DNA of 25,738 nucleotides, taken from positions 1-25,738 of IMG/VR virus record IMGVR_UViG_3300044985_000154; one strand, written 5' to 3'. Below, piece by piece: positions 19,717 through 25,738 of this stretch. Under the pieces are notes generated by a model that had not been told where the DNA came from, did not search any database, and saw only the letters and a program-made list of their open reading frames with translations. The stretch's first letter is position 1; every line of letters starts with the position of its first letter. The DNA comes from a virus. Made by a program: the position numbers and the translations under genes.

Positions 19717-20857
19717 ACCACATGTTAAATTAATTACACTGATGGATGGAAGGGAATCCGCATGGATGGCAAGTAGACCAAAGTTCTCAAAGGAGAACCT
19801 ACATCTAGGAGAAATTGGAAAGATGGATTTGAGCTTAAACTCAATGAAGGCTTATACCCTGGAGTTCCGCTCAAGTTCGTTCTTCCGTGATCTAGTCTTC
19901 TCTCTGCGTCCAATCTCTGGATGGGCTTTATCAATCCGATCTATGCCTATTAGCAGAGATACCTTACGAACTAGTGAGGAGTTTAGACATCTACACGATG
20001 ATGATAAGCAGATAGATGATATGCTAGTATATTTGGAGGAAGGAGGCGAGAGGGATAATGTACGTGGGATGCTACGTATGTCAATATCAACCGTCTATAC
20101 AGTTACTCTAGATCACAGGGTTCTACTTGGATTCTGTAAGGCTATGGATAGATTAAACCGTGATCTTTTTAATATATATGGAGTTCTTATTCTTAATGCA
20201 GTCAATGGATGGGATGATTACGATTCTTGTAATTACGCCGATGTAGGTAAGTACTATGAAATTAATGATGATGAGCGTCAAGGAGGTGAAAGAACAGAGA
20301 GAGTTGGAGGGATGATATTTGGTTATTATAATATGAAGGTCGCCTTAGCATCTCAATTTTTACGTCAGCATTACTCTAAGATCAAGATTGGCTTTTGGAA
20401 TAAGATACCAAACTATTTCAATGAGTCTATCTCTCAGTCTGATAATATAGAAGTTGCCTTCTATATAGATAAGCAATCATACGCAGGGTTGATGTCTCTC
20501 CGCTCGCATTGGGTCATAGATTGGTCTATGGATATGTGGGGAGGAATTGTATCTGATTATATAAAGGGTATGCCTACAGAAGATTTCTGGGAGTTTATCC
20601 CAAATGGAGCTGGCAAAGAAGACCCTTACTATGCCGATGTTTACAATAGAATACTAGGTGAAGATCCAGGGCTACCTTGCCCAATCATGTGTCAATGGCC
20701 GGAAATGCTTGATAGGAAGAAAAAGCAAGTTGGAGACTCTCCTCTTATACAGAAGTATTACGATCTATTTGCAGAAGGATATGTATTAGATAATCCTGAT
20801 AATGAAAACCGTGTGAAGTATCTTAAACTACAGGAGGAACAAATATGTACTATATAG
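19703..20857 (+). CDS. 384-aa unknown protein in nucleotide cassette (possible divergent ThyX-like)
   Basis: A GTG start at 19703 has AGGAG 6 bases upstream and overlaps the HD gene by 14 bases. The protein is soluble and rich in Arg and aromatic residues. The segment around 110-170 (LRMSISTVYTVTLDHRVLLGF...MDRLNRDLFNIYGVLILNAV) weakly recalls flavin-dependent thymidylate synthase, but the diagnostic RHR..S motif is absent. Other segments (SSSFFRDLVFSL, SIRSMPISRD, LPCPIMCQWPEMLDRKKK) do not match a family I know. Its place between an HD nucleotidase and a deoxyribosyltransferase-like gene suggests nucleotide chemistry, possibly a base-modifying enzyme. The gene is certain; the function is not. 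Confidence 0.9.
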   Translation: MKTAKPHVKLITLMDGRESAWMASRPKFSKENLHLGEIGKMDLSLNSMKAYTLEFRSSSFFRDLVFSLRPISGWALSIRSMPISRDTLRTSEEFRHLHDDDKQIDDMLVYLEEGGERDNVRGMLRMSISTVYTVTLDHRVLLGFCKAMDRLNRDLFNIYGVLILNAVNGWDDYDSCNYADVGKYYEINDDERQGGERTERVGGMIFGYYNMKVALASQFLRQHYSKIKIGFWNKIPNYFNESISQSDNIEVAFYIDKQSYAGLMSLRSHWVIDWSMDMWGGIVSDYIKGMPTEDFWEFIPNGAGKEDPYYADVYNRILGEDPGLPCPIMCQWPEMLDRKKKQVGDSPLIQKYYDLFAEGYVLDNPDNENRVKYLKLQEEQICTI

Positions 20858-21279
20858 CCGCACCAATATTTAAGCCCGAGCATATCACAACCGTTAAAGC
20901 AATAGAGGATCTTTTGGATCGTCTAGGCAAAAAGTACTTCAGTCCTAGAGAATATGGAGTTATTGCTAATGAAGCTATGACTCCTGAAAGAATGGAACGC
21001 ATATATGATATGAATATTTTAATGCTAATCCAGTGTGATATAATGATAGCCGTAATAGATGACAAGGATGCTGGTACAGTATTTGAAATGGGATTTTTTG
21101 CTGCTAAACAAGTAGAATACTATCCTCAGGAACGACATCTTATTATAACTTATTCTGCCAATGATCATGGAGTTAATGTAATGTTAAAGCATGCTACCGG
21201 AGCACATTGTAAGAACATGAAGCAGCTCAATCTAGCAATAGAAGGTGAAGGTCATGTTGATCTGGAGGTATTAGAATGA
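20845..21279 (+). CDS. Nucleoside 2-deoxyribosyltransferase-like protein
   Basis: The 144-residue product matches the nucleoside 2-deoxyribosyltransferase fold (related to dNMP glycohydrolases). It opens with YYIAAPIF (2-8), has FSPREYG around 32-38, and carries the active-site region CDIMIAVIDDKDAGTVFEMGFFAAK (64-88) with D72, D75 and the likely nucleophile E81. N111 in GVNVML fits the C-terminal substrate loop. Enzymes of this fold swap or cleave bases from deoxynucleosides or dNMPs. ATG 20845 has AGGAGG upstream and overlaps the previous gene by 13 bases; the stop overlaps the ligase start. The exact reaction is unknown. Confidence 0.88.
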   Translation: MYYIAAPIFKPEHITTVKAIEDLLDRLGKKYFSPREYGVIANEAMTPERMERIYDMNILMLIQCDIMIAVIDDKDAGTVFEMGFFAAKQVEYYPQERHLIITYSANDHGVNVMLKHATGAHCKNMKQLNLAIEGEGHVDLEVLE

Positions 21280-22340
21280 ACGAAACAATTCTATATATGA
21301 AAGACAATAAGGGCACTATGCGCGAATGGGGAATCTCCGCTGATGGGGATATGATCACTATGCGCTTCGGGCAAATGGGTGGATCAATGCAATATCGGAC
21401 TGAGCAGGTAAATGAGGGTAAGCAGTCTAGAGATATCGAGGAGCAAGTACAGTCACGCATCGATAGCCGGATCTCTAAACAAATGGATAGAGGATATATC
21501 TATAGCTTTGATGAAGCATTCCTCCGGCCTCATGCTCTAAATGCTTTAGGTCTTCGTAAGCCTATGTTAGCCCAGAAGATTGATAATGTCAAGAATATTG
21601 ATTATACCGATGCAATTGCTCAGCCTAAGTTCGACGGCAATCGTTGTATGATATATTGCGAGAACGGAATCAACAGAGCATACTCTCGGAATGGTAAACC
21701 GATAGAGGCAATAGATCATATTCTTGCTGACCTTCCGATACTAGGGAATACGGTTTTAGATGGTGAGCTCTATTGCCACGGTTACACTTTACAAAGCATA
21801 GTATCCTGGATTAAGCGTAAGCAAGAAGATACTCTCAAATTAAAGTATCATCTATATGATATTGTAGCTCCTACGATCCCGTATAAGCGACGATCTATGA
21901 TGATAAGGGGTCTACCTATAGGTCAATCGATATCGCCGGTCTACGGCGATCCTATAGCCTCTGAGAGCGAGCTATATAGTCGTTTTAGGGAATATCGACA
22001 GGATGGCTACGAAGGTGCTATTCTGCGTTGGGGGAATTCAGGATACGAAGACGGCAAGCGGAGTAAATCATTAGTCAAAGTCAAGGAGTGGGAGTCAGAA
22101 GAATTTACAGTTGCTAGTGTAGTGCCATCATCGGACGGATGGGGTATATTAATTTGTCATCTTCCGAATTTTGAAACATTTCGAGTCAGTGCTCCAGGAT
22201 CAATTAATGAGAAAATTAAAATCTTAGAGAATAAATATCAATATATAGGAAAACAAGTAACAATAGAATTTGCCAACTATACTAAAGATGGCAAACCCTT
22301 TCACCCAGTAGCAATTAACTTCAGAGACGAAATACAATGA
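21276..22340 (+). CDS. ATP-dependent DNA ligase with N-terminal WGR-like domain
   Basis: The 354-residue protein has two parts. Residues about 1-72 (LYMKDNKGTMREWGISADGD...MRFGQMGG...) resemble a WGR domain, a nucleic-acid-binding module of PARPs and some bacterial proteins; here the triad reads WGI. The remainder is a compact ATP-dependent ligase: motif I KFDG with the adenylated lysine K118, R123 in GNR, motif III LDGELY (161-166), motif IV DGYEGAILR (243-251), motif V SLVKVKEW (265-272), then an OB-fold to the end. It seals nicks after replication or recombination. It is coupled to both neighbours by ATGA overlaps. The WGR assignment is by pattern and less certain than the ligase. Confidence 0.93.
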   Translation: MNETILYMKDNKGTMREWGISADGDMITMRFGQMGGSMQYRTEQVNEGKQSRDIEEQVQSRIDSRISKQMDRGYIYSFDEAFLRPHALNALGLRKPMLAQKIDNVKNIDYTDAIAQPKFDGNRCMIYCENGINRAYSRNGKPIEAIDHILADLPILGNTVLDGELYCHGYTLQSIVSWIKRKQEDTLKLKYHLYDIVAPTIPYKRRSMMIRGLPIGQSISPVYGDPIASESELYSRFREYRQDGYEGAILRWGNSGYEDGKRSKSLVKVKEWESEEFTVASVVPSSDGWGILICHLPNFETFRVSAPGSINEKIKILENKYQYIGKQVTIEFANYTKDGKPFHPVAINFRDEIQ

Positions 22341-22654
22341 TCCCAGATCAACCAAAATATGAAAGTTCAATAGGTGGTTCGGCACAGTTAGGGCCTGAAC
22401 CAACTTCTTCCCGCTTAGATCGGCATGTAAATATGCTTCATGAAATATTAAACGGACTTGATAAAGCAAACCTACAAAGTGAAAATCTTTTGACTAAACT
22501 CCGAGGGAGTTTAGAATCAACTATAGACCCTACACCTAATAAAATAACAGAACAACAATCTGTGATGACTTCTCTAGAATCGCTTGGTGATGAAATTCTT
22601 GGTAAGATACATCGATACAATAATATGATCGATGAGATCAAGGAGCAAGTATAA
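22337..22654 (+). CDS. 105-aa helical hypothetical protein
   Basis: It starts by ATGA overlap with the ligase stop and ends by TAATG overlap with the next gene. The first 25 residues are Pro/Ser-rich and flexible (MIPDQPKYESSIGGSAQLGP). The rest forms two long amphipathic helices with leucine spacing (VNMLHEILNGLDKANLQSEN, then SLGDEILGKIHRYNNMIDEI), suggesting a coiled-coil oligomer. No family is recognised. Confidence 0.75.
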   Translation: MIPDQPKYESSIGGSAQLGPEPTSSRLDRHVNMLHEILNGLDKANLQSENLLTKLRGSLESTIDPTPNKITEQQSVMTSLESLGDEILGKIHRYNNMIDEIKEQV

Positions 22655-22797
22655 TGAAGGATAAAATCAGAAAATTTACGTGTATGATATTAGGTCATAC
22701 CTGGTTTATTATTTTTAGTGCGCCGTCTGATACGGGTTATGTAGCAGGATATAACTGTTTTCGATGTGGTGAAGATAAAGCAATTGAATGGAGATAA
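22654..22797 (+). CDS. 47-aa zinc-ribbon-like protein (DUF1660-like)
   Basis: The start overlaps the upstream stop (TAATG). The pattern KFTCMILGHTW...NCFRCGED resembles DUF1660-type small phage proteins: an N-terminal Cys...Gly-His-Trp and a C-terminal CxxCG, together a likely one-zinc fold. It is followed directly by a second protein with a similar pattern, so the two may be diverged copies. Function is unknown. Confidence 0.7.
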   Translation: MKDKIRKFTCMILGHTWFIIFSAPSDTGYVAGYNCFRCGEDKAIEWR

Positions 22798-22798
22798 A

Positions 22799-22933
22799 AT
22801 GAAAAAATTATGGTATAAATTAATGGCTGTAATTTGCGCCCTTCAGGGAGGGTGCAATTTTGTTAACATTGGATCTCAGTTAAGGTGCAAAACTTGTAAT
22901 AGATTATGGCTAACGAACAAAGGTGATCAATGA
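22799..22933 (+). CDS. 44-aa Cys-rich small protein, last gene of the rightward operon
   Basis: ATG 22799 has GGAG 5 bases upstream. The product has Cys at 13, 19, 30 and 33 with CKTCN near the end, a possible zinc site similar in layout to the preceding protein, and a hydrophobic stretch near the N-terminus (KLMAVICAL). Its TGA ends at 22933, immediately next to the last base of the convergent gene. Confidence 0.65.
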   Translation: MKKLWYKLMAVICALQGGCNFVNIGSQLRCKTCNRLWLTNKGDQ

Positions 22934-23203
22934 TTACTTAAGCTGACGTAACCTTTCTTCAAATACGGCTTTGTCAACCATATCATCTTGGGTGGCAGTG
23001 CCGTTTTTTATTTTGCGGTTTATCTTACGTAATCGATCTTCAATTTCAAACATGAGCTTTTTGTTTTGGCTGGCAATAGTCACCCATCGTTCGTCACCTT
23101 GCTCAATTAAATAAGTAGTGGTAACTTCAAATACAGTATAGCCGCCACCACCTGAAAATAGTGAAAATATTACTGCCCACATACCCATTTCTTTTTTCTC
23201 CAT
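22934..23203 (-). CDS. Small membrane protein, possible lysis-related (spanin/holin-like)
   Basis: The 89-residue protein has one likely N-terminal membrane segment with a Gly run (MWAVIFSLFSGGGGYTVF, about 8-25), then a charged helical part (SQNKKLMFEIEDRLRKINRK, and a final EERLRQLK). This topology suits an inner-membrane spanin or another small late membrane protein. The annotated ATG overlaps the upstream stop (TAATG). An internal ATG at residue 6 has GGAG 9 bases upstream and may be used as well or instead. It lies at the end of the leftward late unit behind the ejection-like protein. The lysis role is inferred from size and topology only. Confidence 0.75.
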   Translation of the reverse strand: MEKKEMGMWAVIFSLFSGGGGYTVFEVTTTYLIEQGDERWVTIASQNKKLMFEIEDRLRKINRKIKNGTATQDDMVDKAVFEERLRQLK

Positions 23204-24876
23204 TAGTCTGCAACTGACGCGGAAACAGAAGCAGCAATACCACTAGTAACAGGTTGATATTTAGTAACAAGTTTTGTTATTAATTGCTCTAATGATTCAT
23301 CACCCTTATTTAAAATAGCATATTGTATTGCATCTATTTCTGCTTTAGTAATTTTATTTGCAATTTTCTTAGCAGACTTACCAAGTGCTGGAGGAATCTG
23401 TCCTAAAATTGCACCTAATATTGCTCCAATGCCGGCACCAGCTGGGCCACCAGCTATAGCACCAGTAATAGCACCAGTGCCAGTAGTACCAGCAGCTAAT
23501 GCACCACGAGCAGTTCTAGCACCTGGATCAATTTTACCAACATTTCTTGCCAATTGTTTTCCTTTAGATCCAACTATCATTTTTTCTAAATTAGTAACTG
23601 TTTCTGGCGTATGTCCTAATAGTTTTCTGTCTGAATTGAGAATATTATTTGCTCGTCCTCTCATTGCTTTATCAAAATCTCCTTCAATATTTGAAATATC
23701 TGATAGTCTTGCTGTTTTTTCAGCTTGTGTTAAGGCTTTACTTTGTTGATGTCTAGAGTACAAATCCCTAGCTTTTCTTAAATTCTTTTGCATGCCTATT
23801 AAAGTGCCTTTGCCTCTATCAACCTGGCCTTTCTTTAATCCTTCTAAGAAATCATTAATTCCATTATATACAATATTAGCAGAAGCTCTTGGTCTACCTT
23901 TTCCGCTAGTTCTCAAGGCTTCAGTTTTTATAGTAACCCTTTGTAAATTCTTAACAGTAGGATTTTTAATATTAAGCAATCTATTTATTGCTGGTTTTAT
24001 GGCTCCAATATCTTCAGGCCCATGACCTGTGCTATTAAGTTTTTGAATTAATTTATACCTAAATTCATCAAAGACTTCTGGCTTAACTCTAACCATGGAT
24101 TTATCAACTACTCTATAAGCATCCTTATATCCCTGATGTAAATCCTTTAAGGTTGTTTTTACTCTTTTTCCAAATTCTTTTACAGCCTTGCTTTTAATGA
24201 TAGGCTTTGCTATCTTATTAACAGCAAGACCAATGGCCGGAGTTAATATCATAGAAGTTAAGCCAGTAGTTGCTGCTTTTTCTAAGCGATCTTTTCCACC
24301 TTCACCAGAGCCAGCTCCATATATCGCACCTTCTACTCCTGCTACTATAGCAGGAGCAACATACCTTTGTATTATTTTAGGAGCTTGCTTAATAGCTTGA
24401 GTTCCTAAAGCTTTAGCAGCACCTGTACCTCCAGTAACTAAACCTCCTGCAATTTCCAAAGCTATATTAGTTCCAGGATTGCGTGTAGCAAATGCTTCTT
24501 GATCATTACGAATTGATTCCCTAGCTTTTTCTACTGCCGCAGCTTTTTCTACTGAAAAATCATCATATTTTTTACCAGTAACTTCGCTTACATCATCACC
24601 GCTTAATTGGCTCATATACTTAGCAAAGGTAGCAGCAATTGGAGCCATAATTTCATCAGCTGTATTAAAAGTTGCTCCGCTGAGAATGGGATTTAAGAAG
24701 TTACCTGCTTCTTTATCAGTCCAATCATAAGTTTCTGTTTGTTCAATCTTATCAGGTCTGCCATAATTAGGTTGAGATTTTTCCATATCAACATAAGACA
24801 TAATCTCTTCTTCAGAGGCTCCACCAGATTCCATTTTCTGGATATTCCTAGCAATTCTGTCTGTGTTTTCACTCAT
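23203..24876 (-). CDS. Virion/ejection-type structural protein with Gly/Ala membrane-active segments
   Basis: The 557-residue protein starts at ATG 24876 with GGAG 9 bases upstream. Residues about 48-150 (DWTDKEAGNFLNPILSGATF...DEIMAPIAATFAKYMSQL, then AFATRNPGTNIALEIAGGLV) match a pattern I know from phage internal virion and DNA-ejection proteins. Gly/Ala-rich hydrophobic stretches occur near 140-215 and 455-490 (ITGAIAGGPAGAGIGAILGA) and could insert into the host envelope. The middle is basic and helical. It is part of the leftward virion operon. A role in the ejection apparatus is inferred. Confidence 0.85.
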   Translation of the reverse strand: MSENTDRIARNIQKMESGGASEEEIMSYVDMEKSQPNYGRPDKIEQTETYDWTDKEAGNFLNPILSGATFNTADEIMAPIAATFAKYMSQLSGDDVSEVTGKKYDDFSVEKAAAVEKARESIRNDQEAFATRNPGTNIALEIAGGLVTGGTGAAKALGTQAIKQAPKIIQRYVAPAIVAGVEGAIYGAGSGEGGKDRLEKAATTGLTSMILTPAIGLAVNKIAKPIIKSKAVKEFGKRVKTTLKDLHQGYKDAYRVVDKSMVRVKPEVFDEFRYKLIQKLNSTGHGPEDIGAIKPAINRLLNIKNPTVKNLQRVTIKTEALRTSGKGRPRASANIVYNGINDFLEGLKKGQVDRGKGTLIGMQKNLRKARDLYSRHQQSKALTQAEKTARLSDISNIEGDFDKAMRGRANNILNSDRKLLGHTPETVTNLEKMIVGSKGKQLARNVGKIDPGARTARGALAAGTTGTGAITGAIAGGPAGAGIGAILGAILGQIPPALGKSAKKIANKITKAEIDAIQYAILNKGDESLEQLITKLVTKYQPVTSGIAASVSASVAD

Positions 24877-24882
24877 GATTAA

Positions 24883-25738
24883 TTACTCCAAACCATATTT
24901 ACTTTTTGTGGCATCTAATCCACCGCCTTCTACATCAGTATCCCCTGGTCTAACATTGCCTTCAGTAAGCGGAGCTGTTGGTGCCCTAGGCTGATTCTTT
25001 TCATACCATTGAGCTTCTTCCCTATAAGCTTTTTGTAAGGCATTCATTATATTCAGCATAATTTCTTTTCTTACTTCAATGACTTCTTTGATCCGTTCAT
25101 CACTACCGAACTGATCAATTTTGCCCCAACGATTCATCATAGCTTGTAATTCTGCGATGTTGACAGCACCAAATCCAGTTGCTCCAGATGGAGATAATGA
25201 TTTTAACTCTTTCATTGTATCAATAACAGTCTGAGCATTAACTGTATCCATTTGATTTTCCCAATCCCTGGCATCTGATTCAGGCATCCAGGATGTAGCT
25301 GCTGCAGCAAGTCCAGTTGTCCAATAATCGCCAACTCCTTTTTCAAGTCTTATGAGCTCTTCCATAGAAGCATGTAATCCACGAAGGGTTGACTCGGCGG
25401 TTTGCTGAGTTGATCTATGTTCACCCAATCGTTTCATTTTAGTTTCGGCACCTTTTCTTGCCTCTACTTCTCCAGTAATGTCTACATCATATGTAGTTTT
25501 TGGATCACGAAGATCTATAAGTGTAGTTTTTAGATCTCCAATCTGAATTCCTCTAGATGCTTGATCCATCCAAATTCTTCTTTGCTCATCAGAAGCAGTA
25601 GACCAATCTGGTTCTCCAATATATGCTTTAACATATTCTAATCTAGCATTATTAGCTGGCTCAGGATGTTTAACCTTATAATCTTGAAGTTTCCTTTTGT
25701 TCTTTAAAGTCAAATCTTGTTTAAGCTGATCTGCTATA
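24883..25738 (-). CDS. Virion/ejection-associated protein (5' end beyond window)
   Basis: The frame stays open to the right edge: codons before the TTG at 25713 continue without a stop (IADQLKQD), so the true start lies outside the window. At least 284 residues are visible. The C-terminal region reads SLSPSGATGFGAVNIAELQAM...NRWGKIDQFGSDERIKEV, a pattern I associate with phage ejection and internal virion proteins, followed by helix (EEAQWYEKN) and a Pro/Gly-rich tail. The GGAG for the next gene lies inside its last codons. It works with the 557-residue protein in the same operon. Confidence 0.85.
   Translation of the reverse strand, partial: IADQLKQDLTLKNKRKLQDYKVKHPEPANNARLEYVKAYIGEPDWSTASDEQRRIWMDQASRGIQIGDLKTTLIDLRDPKTTYDVDITGEVEARKGAETKMKRLGEHRSTQQTAESTLRGLHASMEELIRLEKGVGDYWTTGLAAAATSWMPESDARDWENQMDTVNAQTVIDTMKELKSLSPSGATGFGAVNIAELQAMMNRWGKIDQFGSDERIKEVIEVRKEIMLNIMNALQKAYREEAQWYEKNQPRAPTAPLTEGNVRPGDTDVEGGGLDATKSKYGLE

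Noticed and set aside
16248-21279. Z-genome (2-aminoadenine) phage based on the HD enzyme
   Set aside because: No PurZ or MazZ in the window and the HD substrate is unknown; kept only as a point to check.

Overview
The window is part of the genome of a tailed double-stranded DNA phage (Caudoviricetes). The evidence is a terminase large subunit, virion or ejection-type proteins, and a dense block of small overlapping replication genes with strong Shine-Dalgarno (SD) sequences. The coding sequence is AT-rich and the SD sites fit a Gram-negative host. Host and phage family cannot be read from the sequence. The ejection-like proteins and terminase hint at a podovirus-like particle, which is an inference.

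Layout. (1) Bases 1-3054 run leftward: a large virion-type protein with a zincin-like motif that runs off the left edge, the large terminase, and a probable small terminase. (2) Bases 3055-3820 are non-coding and unusually rich in short perfect hairpins, five of them with 6-bp arms and a 3-nt loop. (3) Bases 3821-4588 form a short rightward unit: a lysine-rich protein, a 39-aa protein and two tiny hydrophobic peptides, closed by a textbook intrinsic terminator. (4) Bases 4657-7533 form a leftward island with a RusA-type resolvase and a RepB-like primase-helicase. Between them lie two inverted arrays of a 7-bp repeat flanking an AT tract, which looks like a replication origin. (5) Bases 7534-7864 are a divergent promoter region. 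(6) Bases 7865-22933 are one long rightward early/middle region. It holds small hypothetical genes, a Sak4-like ATPase, a DUF669 protein, a Cas4/RecB-like nuclease, an SF2 helicase, DUF3310, a DnaQ-type exonuclease, a DnaE-type polymerase, an HD nucleotidase, an unknown 384-aa protein, a nucleoside deoxyribosyltransferase-like protein, and a WGR-tagged ATP-dependent DNA ligase. (7) From 22934 to the right edge the leftward genes resume, with a small membrane protein and two virion/ejection proteins. The two convergent blocks meet with no gap at 22933|22934.

How it works together. The phage appears to carry a nearly complete replication system: initiator primase-helicase with candidate iterons, replicative polymerase, separate proofreading exonuclease, ligase, recombination factors (Sak4-like, DUF669, Cas4-like, RusA, SF2 helicase) and a small nucleotide-metabolism cassette. 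Most neighbouring genes overlap by 1 or 4 bases (TAATG or ATGA), implying translational coupling. Where the rightward operon has gaps, each gap holds a strong stem-loop, so RNA structure probably sets the level of the gene that follows. The most unusual items are the 6-3-6 hairpin cluster, the paired iteron arrays, the repeated layout of hairpin, T-tract, CAACTACT and SD, the two leader-driven proteins sharing an RWFNQ..xIRK motif, and three coupled hydrophobic microproteins.
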